NCBI RefSeq assembly: GCF_002844375.1
Contig: NZ_CP024199.1
Coordinates: 2,467,001-2,531,000, forward strand
DNA: 64,000 nucleotides
Reading direction: 5' to 3'
Source of the DNA: Thalassospira marina
Lineage (GTDB): Bacteria > Pseudomonadota > Alphaproteobacteria > Rhodospirillales > Thalassospiraceae
Under the pieces are notes generated by a model, which saw nothing but the letters and a program-made list of their open reading frames with translations, was not told the DNA's origin and did not search any database. The position numbers were made by a program, and so were the translations under genes. Shown piece by piece: positions 52,759-60,834 of the stretch (position 1 is the first letter of the stretch; every line of letters begins with the position of its first letter).

Positions 52759-53910
52759 TTACATCTTCCAGTCCTGCAGGGCTTTTACGGCCCCAAGCAT
52801 GGTCTGTTCGCTATGCGCAAAAGAAAAGCGGACAAAGGATTTACCGCGGAACGGGTCAAAATCGGTGCCGGGTGTTACGGCAACACCGGTTTCGTCCAGC
52901 ATCCGTTTGCAAAATGCTTCGCTATCATCAGTGTGGCGCGACACGTCAGCATAGAGGTAAAACGCACCATCAGCAGGTGCAAACTGGTCAAACCCGGCTT
53001 TGGGCAGTTCGTTTAACAGGATTTCGCGATTTCGCGCATAGGCCGCGATATTGGCCTGCAATTCATCTTCGCAGTCAAAGGCGGCTACAGCGGCCAATTG
53101 CGACAGGGTAGGTGCGGAAATAAACAGGTTCTGTTGCAAACATTCCACCTGGCGCACCAGATCAGGCGGGACAACAGCCCAACCCAGTCGCCAGCCCGTC
53201 ATGGAAAAATATTTGGAAAAGCTGTTTACGATGAAGGCATCATCGCCAAATTCGACAGCCGTTGAATCAGCAACATCCCCAAATGAAATGCCCTGGTAAA
53301 TTTCATCCGAAATCAGGCGAATGCCCTTGGCTTTGCAATAGGCAACCAGTTCGGAAAATTTTTCACGCGATACCATGCTGCCTGCCGGGTTGGACGGGCT
53401 GGCAAGGATCAGTCCTTCAACCGGTTTATCCAGCGCTTCAAGCATGGCAATCGTTGGCTGATAGTGGCTTTCGGGACCGGCCATCAGTGTGACCGTTTCA
53501 ATACCAAGCGCGCCGAGAATATTGCGATAGGCCGGGTAACCCGGTGCCGCCATCGCCACACGGTCGCCAGCATCAAATGCCGCCAGAAATGCCAAAACAA
53601 AGATTGATGATGAACCGCTGGCAACACAAATGCGCGACGGGTCCAGCGTAACGCCGAATTTGCGTTTGTAATGCCCGGAAATTGCATTGCGCAGGGGTTC
53701 AACCCCCAATGCATCGGTATAGCCGATCAGGTCATCATCAAGCGCACGCGCCGCTGCCTCGCGCACCTTGCGCGGTGCAGGCGTGCCCGGCTGGCCGACT
53801 TCAAGATGGTAAACCGCCTTGCCGCTTTGCTGGCGCATATTGGCCGCGCGCAAAACATCCATCACGATAAAAGGCGAAATCGCACCGCGGTCAGATTTTT
53901 TCAACGTCAT
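52759..53910 (-). CDS. class I/II pyridoxal-phosphate aminotransferase
   Basis: A 383-residue fold-type I aminotransferase. It has the VASGSSSIFVLAFLAAFDAGD glycine-rich phosphate loop, ILASPSNPAGSMVS (Asn-Pro pair), the Asp/Tyr pair in ISDEIYQGISFG, and the PLP lysine in SFSKYFSMTGWRLGWAV. The conserved Arg that holds the substrate carboxylate is in SFVRFSFAHS. It resembles the aspartate/aromatic aminotransferase subgroup. The substrate cannot be told from sequence. Shine-Dalgarno is weak. It is convergent with rne. Confidence 0.9.
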   Translation of the reverse strand: MTLKKSDRGAISPFIVMDVLRAANMRQQSGKAVYHLEVGQPGTPAPRKVREAAARALDDDLIGYTDALGVEPLRNAISGHYKRKFGVTLDPSRICVASGSSSIFVLAFLAAFDAGDRVAMAAPGYPAYRNILGALGIETVTLMAGPESHYQPTIAMLEALDKPVEGLILASPSNPAGSMVSREKFSELVAYCKAKGIRLISDEIYQGISFGDVADSTAVEFGDDAFIVNSFSKYFSMTGWRLGWAVVPPDLVRQVECLQQNLFISAPTLSQLAAVAAFDCEDELQANIAAYARNREILLNELPKAGFDQFAPADGAFYLYADVSRHTDDSEAFCKRMLDETGVAVTPGTDFDPFRGKSFVRFSFAHSEQTMLGAVKALQDWKM

Positions 53911-53936
53911 CTTCTATCCAGTCCGTCAAAACGAAA

Positions 53937-53965
53937 CCTGCCTGTATGAAGATCACACAGGCAGG
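53937..53965 (-). terminator. terminator downstream of the GGT-like gene
   Basis: CCTGCCTGT and ACAGGCAGG form a 9-bp perfect stem. On the minus strand the tail is TTTCGTTTTG. Confidence 0.65.
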
Positions 53966-54023
53966 AAAAGGGTCTTTTCTGCATCAGGTGGTCAAACCGC
54001 CTGCAAAACGATTACCGGCGCGT

Positions 54024-55397
54024 TTACCGCCCCAGTGCCATACCGGCCCCGGCAGGGTCCGCCACAAACTGGCAGCTTTCCGGATGCGGCGGAATGCCCG
54101 CAGGGCATGACACCTTGTTCACCGTTGAAACACCTTTGCTGTTCAGGCCAATATTTGCCGCACTGCCCGCACCCACCAGTTCCTCGGCCATCTGGGCGAT
54201 CTGGCTGGTTGCGCCTGCCGGCGTATCGGTCCCGGCGATGCCATAATAGAATTCAAAGACATTCGGGTTGATTTTCAATACCGGGCCGACCAGCGGTTCC
54301 GCAACATCACCACTGGCAAGGTCAAGACCAAAGGCATTGGCGCCAATACCAACGCCAAACGGCTCGGTCATGGTGGTTTCGCAGGCAACGGCATTTGCGG
54401 CCAAGTCAACCACAACAAAACCGCTGCGCCCGCCCTTTGCCGCGCTGGCCGGGGCATTATCAATATCGGCCAGATAACGGTTCAGGACATCCACCAGTTC
54501 ACCTTCCCCGGTAATGTCGCCAGTGCCCGTGGCAGCCCGCGGCGCATTGGTGAAATAGATGTTTTCATTGCCCGATTTAACCGCAGTTGCTTCACGCCAG
54601 ACCGGTTTATAATTGTTCAGGTCCGCCAGGGTCAGCGTGCCACCTGCATTGTTCACGGCAGCAACAAGCTGCGTTGCCAGGCCACCATTATAAAACTCAC
54701 CCGGCCCCTTAACACGCAGCGACGTCAACAAGGCACCAAGACCCAATTGCTGAACACGATCACCAACATCAAGCAGTTCGCCATCACGGCTGTAAATCTG
54801 TGCCAGTGACGGGGTGGAAAGGATTTTATCGCGCGATGCATCCAGATCAATTTTAAGCGAGCGCGATAGCGGGGTCCCAAAACGGGCATCCTGTTCGGCA
54901 CTGGCAAGAAGCTGGCCCCAGTTCAAACGGCCATAGCGGGCGCTAAGCGCATAAAGACCACGGGGAACACCGGGAACGGCCGTATGGACCTGCCCGCTTT
55001 TGGTTTGGGTGCCCGGGCGCGGCCAGAAATCAAGAACTTCGATTTTTTTTGCCAAACGGTCATGCACAACACACACACCGCCACCGCCAATCCCCGCCAC
55101 CGAAGGCTTGGTTACGGTCATGGTGGCATACATGGCCACCGCAGCATCAGCCGCCGTACCACCGGCAGACAAAACATCGCGCGCGGTCTGGACTGCAAGG
55201 GGTTCATCACCCGTAATACCACCCAGCACACCTTTTACTGCCCCGATCTGGCCAAGATTTTGTGTTGGGGTTGTACAGGCGGCAAGTATAGCAGTCATTG
55301 CGAAAGCGGCAGCGATCCGCCATGATGGCTGGCCCGACGACTTTTCGTCTGGCCCGGATGAACGAACATACGGAACGCATATTTTGCTTAGACGCAT
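54024..55397 (-). CDS. gamma-glutamyltransferase-like lipoprotein lacking the catalytic Thr
   Basis: The large-subunit pattern of gamma-glutamyltransferase is clear: AVQTARDVLSAGGTAADAAVAM, then AGIGGGGVCVVHD, VPGVPRGLYALSARYGRLNWGQLL, and FYNGGLATQLVAAVNNAGGTLTLADLNNY. The N-terminus carries a lipobox (AFAMTAILAAC), so it should be an acylated envelope protein. In active GGT the small subunit starts T-T-H-x-S-V-V-D. Here that place reads R324-S325-G-F-V-V-V-D, so the autocatalytic Thr is missing, while the following NAVACETTMTEPFGVGIG still aligns. At about 457 residues it is also shorter than the usual 570. It may be a pseudoenzyme. The start is uncertain (ATG 55397 or 55415), and its 5' end overlaps that of the divergent M48 gene. 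Confidence 0.85.
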   Translation of the reverse strand: MRLSKICVPYVRSSGPDEKSSGQPSWRIAAAFAMTAILAACTTPTQNLGQIGAVKGVLGGITGDEPLAVQTARDVLSAGGTAADAAVAMYATMTVTKPSVAGIGGGGVCVVHDRLAKKIEVLDFWPRPGTQTKSGQVHTAVPGVPRGLYALSARYGRLNWGQLLASAEQDARFGTPLSRSLKIDLDASRDKILSTPSLAQIYSRDGELLDVGDRVQQLGLGALLTSLRVKGPGEFYNGGLATQLVAAVNNAGGTLTLADLNNYKPVWREATAVKSGNENIYFTNAPRAATGTGDITGEGELVDVLNRYLADIDNAPASAAKGGRSGFVVVDLAANAVACETTMTEPFGVGIGANAFGLDLASGDVAEPLVGPVLKINPNVFEFYYGIAGTDTPAGATSQIAQMAEELVGAGSAANIGLNSKGVSTVNKVSCPAGIPPHPESCQFVADPAGAGMALGR

Positions 55398-56724
55398 TTT
55401 AACACTCACTGCCATTTTCCTTGTTGCCTTGCCTAGCGCAGTATTCGCCCAAGGCCGTTCATTTATCCGTGACACGGAAATCGAAGAAACCCTTCGTCTC
55501 TATGCCACGCCCCTGTTCAAGGCCGCTGGTCTCGATCCACAGGCTGTATCGGTTTACATCGTTTCCGATAACAGTCTCAATGCGTTCGTTGCCGGCGGGC
55601 AAAAACTTTTTATCAATACCGGGCTTCTGTTGAAAGCAGATACTCCTGAACAGGTGATGGGCGTGATCGCGCACGAAACCGGCCACATTGCCGGCGGCCA
55701 CCTTTCACGCGTGCAGGACCAGTTGCGAAATGCCTCGGCAATATCCATTCTTTCCACGGTGTTAGGCGTTGCTGCTGGTGTTGCAGCGGGTCGTGCGGAT
55801 GTGGGCACTGCCGCAGTTATTGGCGGGCAGAACCTGGCCCAGCGTAACTTTCTTGCCTATTCCCGTACCCAGGAAAGCAGCGCGGACCAGGCCGGCGTTA
55901 AATTCCTGACCCAGGCCGGTATTTCGGCGCGTGGCATGAAAAACTTCATGGAAAAGCTTGAAGGCCAGGAACTGTTAAGCGCCGCCAACCAGGACCCGTA
56001 TCTGCGCAGCCACCCGTTAACCACGGAACGTGTTGAGTTTCTGGAAAATTACGTTGCCAATTCGCCGCTGAAAGATGCCAAGGTCTCGCCGGTTCTGTAT
56101 GAACGCCATGCACGCATGCGCGCGAAGCTGTATGCCTTTACCAACAGCCTGCAATTAACCCTGCGCCAATACCCGGAATCGGATACCAGCATGGCTGCGC
56201 GTTACGCGCGTGCCATTGCCTATTACCGCGATTCGCAATTGCAGCCGGCACTGGACCGCATCAATGCCCTGATCACGGATGAACCAGAAAACCCCTATTT
56301 CGCCGAATTGAAGGGCCAGGTCCTGCTGGAATTTGGCAAAGCCAGCGATGCCATCGAACCGCTGCGCACTGCGGTTCAGCAATCCAATGGCGATGCACCG
56401 CTGATTCGCATTCTGCTGGCCCATGCCGAACTGGAATCCAATAACCCCGATGTTTTGCCCGACGCCAAAGAAAACCTGCTCGCGGCCCTTTCCAAGGAAC
56501 GGGACAATGCGTCGGCATGGCGTTTCCGCGCGATTACGGAATCGCGCTTGAACAATGCTGGCGAAGCATCCCTTGCCCAGTCGGAATACAGCCTTTTGAC
56601 AGGGGATCGCAGTGCTGCACGCTATCATGCCGTTCAGGCCGACCGCCAACTGACCAGCGGCACCGCCCCCTGGCAGCGCGCGCAGGATATTTTGCGCGCA
56701 ACCGAACCGGATAAAAAGAACTGA
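55384..56724 (+). CDS. M48 metalloprotease with TPR region (BepA-like)
   Basis: A 446-residue periplasmic zinc protease. The signal peptide is visible at the start (LLRRILTLTAIFLVALPSAVFA-QG), with the zinc motif in GVIAHETGHIAGGHLSR (HExxH), the third ligand region in ESSADQAGVKFL, and a C-terminal helical-repeat part (about 300-440) suited to TPRs. This layout matches BepA/YfgC, which assembles or degrades outer-membrane proteins such as LptD and BamA. No ATG is available before the signal peptide. TTG 55384, with CGGAAC about ten bases upstream, is the best start. It overlaps the divergent GGT-like start by 14 bases. The next genes (lipoprotein, DsbA-like) also act in the envelope. Confidence 0.92.
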   Translation: MLRRILTLTAIFLVALPSAVFAQGRSFIRDTEIEETLRLYATPLFKAAGLDPQAVSVYIVSDNSLNAFVAGGQKLFINTGLLLKADTPEQVMGVIAHETGHIAGGHLSRVQDQLRNASAISILSTVLGVAAGVAAGRADVGTAAVIGGQNLAQRNFLAYSRTQESSADQAGVKFLTQAGISARGMKNFMEKLEGQELLSAANQDPYLRSHPLTTERVEFLENYVANSPLKDAKVSPVLYERHARMRAKLYAFTNSLQLTLRQYPESDTSMAARYARAIAYYRDSQLQPALDRINALITDEPENPYFAELKGQVLLEFGKASDAIEPLRTAVQQSNGDAPLIRILLAHAELESNNPDVLPDAKENLLAALSKERDNASAWRFRAITESRLNNAGEASLAQSEYSLLTGDRSAARYHAVQADRQLTSGTAPWQRAQDILRATEPDKKN

Positions 56725-56734
56725 CACCCCAATA

Positions 56735-56780
56735 CACCCGGCGCGTTTAACGCTTAAACAGCAATTAATCGCGCCGGGTG
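56735..56780 (+). repeat. perfect 11-bp hairpin after the M48 gene
   Basis: CACCCGGCGCG and CGCGCCGGGTG frame a 24-base AT-rich loop, ten bases past the stop codon. There is no T-run, so it may be an mRNA 3'-end stabiliser or attenuator rather than an intrinsic terminator. Confidence 0.55.
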
Positions 56781-56932
56781 ACCTTTGGGGGATTGCTCGG
56801 CAGTAATCGTTCAAACCACTTCCACCCTTCGGCTTCACCCTGCCAGAAAGCATTGATATCCGGGGCGGCAAACCACCCTGCCCCAGGACCAAACCGCTTT
56901 CTGCTGCTTTTGATTTTGCGGAAAACAGGCAT

Positions 56933-57697
56933 ATGCCGAAACCAGCCTTTCACCCCCTTGCCCATCTGCACTGTCTTTTTACCCGTGTCCTGGCATCCGG
57001 TGCGCTTTGTCTGGTACTGGCAGCCTGCACCCTGCCCGGTTCCGGGGTGGAGGCCAATGGCGGGCTGAAACTACTTTATGCGCCCTTTCCATTAAATGCG
57101 GAAAAGCTGCCGGAGTATTGGCTTTATGCATCACCGGTCGATGATCTGGTGACAGGCCAGCCGTCGCCAAATCGCAGCGATGATACCCTGCAACGCGATA
57201 CCCTGTTCTGGCAGGATATCGACGGCAGGATTGCACTGGGCGTTTCATCCCACCCCGCGCAAAACCGGCATATCCAGCTTGGCCGACGCACCAATGTTGC
57301 CATTCTTGGCAGCCCCTATCTGTCGTTTGACTGGCAGTTGCGCGGCGGGGCAAAGGGTGGCGACACCACGCTTATTCTTGGTTTTCGCAACCAGAATGCC
57401 GGTAGCTGGAATGAAAATGACCTGGGCATAGGACTGCCTGGCGTCGATTACGTTTTGCAAATTCCCGTGGGTGGCGCACCCGGTGCAAAAGAACCGCTGA
57501 TCAACAACCCCGCCCCTGACGAAACAGGTTATTGGCAAACCGATTATCTGGATCTTGCCACCCTGCATCGCCATTACTGGCCCGATGCCAATACACGTGA
57601 CGTCAAACTGGTCTGGATCGGCATTGCCACCGGCCCCCATCAAAGCCGCCCGGCGCAGGCTGTGACCTACCTCTCGCATATTTTACTTTCCCGCTAG
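56933..57697 (+). CDS. putative lipoprotein of unknown function
   Basis: A 254-residue protein with a lipobox (ALCLVLAACTLPG, about residues 24-36), so probably lipid-anchored. The mature part is rich in beta-sheet patterns (LSFDWQLRGG, DTTLILGFRNQN, VDYVLQIPVGG, DVKLVWIGIATG). It vaguely resembles DUF3047 proteins, but I cannot assign it with confidence. The ATG at 56933 lacks a strong Shine-Dalgarno. It lies between the BepA-like protease and a DsbA-like oxidoreductase on one strand, so an envelope role is inferred. Confidence 0.7.
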   Translation: MPKPAFHPLAHLHCLFTRVLASGALCLVLAACTLPGSGVEANGGLKLLYAPFPLNAEKLPEYWLYASPVDDLVTGQPSPNRSDDTLQRDTLFWQDIDGRIALGVSSHPAQNRHIQLGRRTNVAILGSPYLSFDWQLRGGAKGGDTTLILGFRNQNAGSWNENDLGIGLPGVDYVLQIPVGGAPGAKEPLINNPAPDETGYWQTDYLDLATLHRHYWPDANTRDVKLVWIGIATGPHQSRPAQAVTYLSHILLSR

Positions 57698-57783
57698 GGG
57701 TGCTTCCCCGTATCAAGGCAGGATAAAGTTTTCACATGGATGGTGGTGTTCGCGTCACCATTCCGTAAACAACAGGAATTTCA

Positions 57784-58554
57784 ATGCCTTTGCACATTTT
57801 AAAGAAAACCGCAGGATTTGCTGCAATCGTGCTGCCGCTTTCAATGATGGCGATGGCCCCGGCCCATGCCAGCGACGACAATCTGTCTGACGCGCAGCAG
57901 AAGCAGGTGGAATCCATGATTGAAAACTATCTGATGGATCATCCCGATGTGCTGTTAAAGGCGCTGCAAAATGTTCAGACCTGGCAAATGGCAGAAAAAA
58001 CCCGCATGCAGGACGAAGCCATTGCACCGGTCTGGCAGGAACTGACCAGCAAGGATGCCACTGCACCGTCCGTTGGTGCAGCCGAGGCCCCCGTCACGGT
58101 TGTCGAATTTTTCGATTACCAGTGCGGCTATTGCAAACGTGCCTTTGACGATGTGATGGCAATGGCCGATGACGACACCCAGAAAATCCGCACCGTATTT
58201 TTGGAACTGCCGATCCTGACACCGGAATCACTGGTGGCCGCCAAGGCGGCCCTCGCTGCCCAAAAACAGGGCAAATATCTGGAACTTCACCGCGCCATGA
58301 TGGGCAGCCGTGGTAAACTCAGCAATGATCGCATTGATGAACTTGCCGCAGGTGCCGGCGTTGATGTCGCCCTGATGCGCAAAGATATGGAAGGCGACGA
58401 TATCCGCAAGGAACTGGCGCGCAATGCAGCGATGGCAAAATCCATCGGCGTTAATGGCACCCCGGCCTTCCTGATCAATGGAACGCTGGTACCGGGCGCG
58501 GATATGGAACGGGTGCAGTCACTCGTGGATGCTGGCCTGGAAAAGAATTCCTGA
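57784..58554 (+). CDS. DsbA/ScsC-like thiol-disulfide oxidoreductase
   Basis: A 256-residue periplasmic thioredoxin-fold protein. A signal peptide (MPLHILKKTAGFAAIVLPLS..AHA) is followed by an N-terminal helical segment (about 35-85; VESMIENYLMDHPDVLLKALQNVQ). That segment resembles the trimerisation stalk of ScsC/DsbA-like BdbD-family proteins. The catalytic motif is FDYQCGYCKRAFDD (CGYC at about 113-116), and the cis-proline loop is NGTPAFLIN. It would make or isomerise disulfides. AGGAA lies before the ATG. It follows the lipoprotein gene by 86 bases and ends at a strong terminator. Confidence 0.92.
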   Translation: MPLHILKKTAGFAAIVLPLSMMAMAPAHASDDNLSDAQQKQVESMIENYLMDHPDVLLKALQNVQTWQMAEKTRMQDEAIAPVWQELTSKDATAPSVGAAEAPVTVVEFFDYQCGYCKRAFDDVMAMADDDTQKIRTVFLELPILTPESLVAAKAALAAQKQGKYLELHRAMMGSRGKLSNDRIDELAAGAGVDVALMRKDMEGDDIRKELARNAAMAKSIGVNGTPAFLINGTLVPGADMERVQSLVDAGLEKNS

Positions 58555-58606
58555 TCCGTTAATTGCCAACACTGGCAGTTTTTTGGTTTCGGTTTCAAAT
58601 CAAACA

Positions 58607-58647
58607 AAGAAGGCTCCGTTTCGATCGGGAAACGGAGCCTTCTTTTT
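58607..58647. terminator. terminator shared by the DsbA-like gene and thiS-thiG
   Basis: AAGAAGGCTCCGTTT and AAACGGAGCCTTCTT form a perfect 15-bp stem with an 8-base loop. A T-run follows on both strands. Confidence 0.92.
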
Positions 58648-58670
58648 ACCCTGAGCGGGTTTTGCGCCGA

Positions 58671-59666
58671 TCAGATAATACCTGCCAGCGGCGAGGACGG
58701 ATCGGCATAGCGCTTGCGCGGCATACGACCAGCCAGGAACGCTTCACGCCCGGCAATAACAGCATGTTTCATGGCGCGCGCCATACGGATCGGGTCCCTG
58801 GCACCAGCAATGGCTGTATTCATCAAAACACCGTCACAGCCCAGTTCCATCGCATAGGAAGCTTCTGATGCAGTGCCAACGCCCGCATCAACCAGGACCG
58901 GCACCTTGGCGTTTTCCTTGATCAGCGCGATATTGACCGGGTTAATGATCCCCATGCCTGATCCAATCAGCGAGCCCAGCGGCATGATGGCAACGCAGCC
59001 CATATCTTCAAGAATTTTCGCCTGGATGGGATCATCGCTGCAATAAACCATCACATCGAAACCCTCTTTGATCAGAATTTCGGCGGCTTTCAGGGTTTCG
59101 GGCATATTCGGATACAGGGTTTTCTGATCGCCCAGCACCTCAAGCTTCACCAGGTTCCATCCCCCGGCTTCGCGGGCAAGGCGCAATGTGCGCATGGCAT
59201 CATCGGCGGTAAAGCACCCGGCCGTATTGGGCAGATAGGTGTATTTTTTGGGGTCAACATAATCAACGAGCATCGGCTGGCTCGGATCAGTTACATTCAC
59301 GCGGCGCACGGCGACCGTTACGATTTCAGCACCGGATTCCTCAAGCGCAAGGCGGGTTTCCTCGAAATCGCGATATTTACCGGTCCCGACCAGAAGACGG
59401 GATTTGAAACGGCGCCCGGCGACAACAAAGCTGTCATCGGCAGCAGCCGCCAGTTCCGGCTCGCCCGTGCCACCACCGATAAAATGAACGATTTCAAGCC
59501 GGTCGCCATCGCCCAGTTCTGTGGCACCATAAGCGGTTTTGGGTACGATCTCCAGATTGCGCTCCACGGCAACCTTGGTCGAGGCAATCTGCAATTGCTC
59601 GAGCAGGTCGGCGACGGTTGCGGCATTTTCGATAATACGGTCTTCACCATTGATCGTAAGGCGCAT
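58671..59666 (-). CDS. thiG: ThiS-ThiG fusion: sulfur carrier joined to thiazole synthase
   Basis: The first 66 residues are a complete ThiS (MRLTINGEDRIIENAATVADLL .. LEIVHFIGGG), ending in G64-G65-G66 where free ThiS would end. Directly after comes ThiG (about 75-331), a TIM barrel with the substrate lysine expected in WNLVKLEVLGD, SGAEIVTVAVRR, and PVLVDAGVGTASEASYAMELGCDGVLMNTAIAG. ThiG makes the thiazole phosphate of thiamine with sulfur from thiocarboxylated ThiS. Total length 331 is close to 66 plus a full ThiG. AGGA lies in the leader and I see no TPP riboswitch. Other thi genes are not adjacent, although tenA is at 9367. Confidence 0.95.
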   Translation of the reverse strand: MRLTINGEDRIIENAATVADLLEQLQIASTKVAVERNLEIVPKTAYGATELGDGDRLEIVHFIGGGTGEPELAAAADDSFVVAGRRFKSRLLVGTGKYRDFEETRLALEESGAEIVTVAVRRVNVTDPSQPMLVDYVDPKKYTYLPNTAGCFTADDAMRTLRLAREAGGWNLVKLEVLGDQKTLYPNMPETLKAAEILIKEGFDVMVYCSDDPIQAKILEDMGCVAIMPLGSLIGSGMGIINPVNIALIKENAKVPVLVDAGVGTASEASYAMELGCDGVLMNTAIAGARDPIRMARAMKHAVIAGREAFLAGRMPRKRYADPSSPLAGII

Positions 59667-59841
59667 TGTTCTGCTTACTTTCCTAATCCTTGCATGCTGG
59701 CGCGCAGTATGGTCAGCACCGGGGGCGAAGGCAAGCCGAGATCGAGCGAAATACCGCCCCTAGACGGTTGAATAGGGCAATCAACGAACAATTAACGACA
59801 GGGCTGGCATATTCCTTGTTCAGAATGTAAGGAATGCAGCG

Positions 59842-59869
59842 TTGCGTCAGACTTTCGTCGTGTTATAAA
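59842..59869 (+). promoter_or_regulatory. candidate promoter of the aroQ-accB-accC operon
   Basis: TTGCGT at 59842-59847, a 16-base spacer, then TATAAA at 59864-59869, about 32 bases before the aroQ ATG. Confidence 0.5.
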
Positions 59870-59901
59870 CGCTGCACAAACTGTTGGGTATGTGAGACCG
59901 G

Positions 59902-60348
59902 ATGACAAAACCCGTCTACATTTTAAATGGGCCAAATCTTAATCTTCTTGGACAGCGTCAGCCCGAAATATACGGTGCGACCACCCTTGAGGACATAAAG
60001 TCACTGTGTGACAACCATGCAGCGACGCTTGGTCTGGAAATTGCCTTTCATCAAAGCAATCACGAAGGCGTCCTGGTTGACTGGATACAGGAAGCCCGTG
60101 TAAAGGGATGCGGCATCATTTTGAATGCTGCGGCCTATACACATACATCGGTCGCAATTCTTGATGCCTTGCTGGCATCCGACCTGCCGATCATCGAGGT
60201 ACATCTGTCGAATATCCATCAGCGCGACACTTTCAGGCACCATTCCTATGTATCGAAGGCCGCAAAAGGCATGATCTGCGGTTTTGGTGCCCAGGGTTAC
60301 ATTCTGGCCCTTGACGCGTTGAAACCCCTTATCGCTCCATCATCATAA
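59902..60348 (+). CDS. aroQ: type II 3-dehydroquinate dehydratase
   Basis: A 148-residue dodecameric enzyme of the shikimate pathway. Family motifs are visible: ILNGPNLNLLGQRQPEIYG with the catalytic Tyr, QSNHEGVLVDWIQEA, LNAAAYTHTSVAILDAL, VHLSNIHQRDTFRHHSYV with the catalytic His and Arg, and GFGAQGYILAL. It is the first gene of an operon with accB (12 bases on) and accC, a linkage common in alphaproteobacteria. Confidence 0.97.
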   Translation: MTKPVYILNGPNLNLLGQRQPEIYGATTLEDIKSLCDNHAATLGLEIAFHQSNHEGVLVDWIQEARVKGCGIILNAAAYTHTSVAILDALLASDLPIIEVHLSNIHQRDTFRHHSYVSKAAKGMICGFGAQGYILALDALKPLIAPSS

Positions 60349-60360
60349 AAGATAGTCGAA

Positions 60361-60816
60361 ATGAGCAAGTTCAACATCGATAACGACGCCATTCGCCAGC
60401 TTGCAGAACTGCTGGACGAAACCAACCTTACGGAAATTGAAGTTGCCGCTGGCGACAACAAAATCCGCGTTGCCCGCCAGGGTGCAACCTATGCCGCCGC
60501 ACCGGCCCCGCTTGCAGCAGCGCCGGTTGCAGCCGCCGCTGCACCGGCAGCCGCCGCATCTGGCGGTGACGTTGCATCGCATCCGGGTTGTGTCAAATCA
60601 CCGATGGTTGGTGTTGTCTATTTCGCACCGGAACCCGGTGCCGCACCGTTCATTACCGCTGGCAGTACCGTTGCCGAAGGCCAGACCCTGATGCTGATCG
60701 AAGCGATGAAAACCTTCAATCCGATCCGCGCGCCGAAGGCCGGTAAAATCAGCCAGATTATTGCGACCGACGGCAACCCCGTCGAATATGACGAGCCGCT
60801 GGTCATCATTGAATAA
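60361..60816 (+). CDS. accB: biotin carboxyl carrier protein of acetyl-CoA carboxylase
   Basis: A 151-residue BCCP. The N-terminal part (about 1-40; IDNDAIRQLAELLDETNLTEIEVA) is followed by an Ala/Pro-rich mobile linker (about 42-68). The biotinyl domain has the lysine in LIEAMKTFNPIRA and the family PMVGVVYFAPEPGAAPF. AccB carries CO2 between AccC and AccAD to make malonyl-CoA. It lies 12 bases after aroQ and 18 before accC, one operon. Confidence 0.97.
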   Translation: MSKFNIDNDAIRQLAELLDETNLTEIEVAAGDNKIRVARQGATYAAAPAPLAAAPVAAAAAPAAAASGGDVASHPGCVKSPMVGVVYFAPEPGAAPFITAGSTVAEGQTLMLIEAMKTFNPIRAPKAGKISQIIATDGNPVEYDEPLVIIE

Positions 60817-60834
60817 GCCGGGGTTATAACCGCA

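Noticed and set aside
59667..59780. Possible TPP riboswitch upstream of thiS-thiG
   Set aside because: I looked on the minus strand for the conserved CTGAGA and ACCTGAT elements and did not find them; the same holds before tenA.
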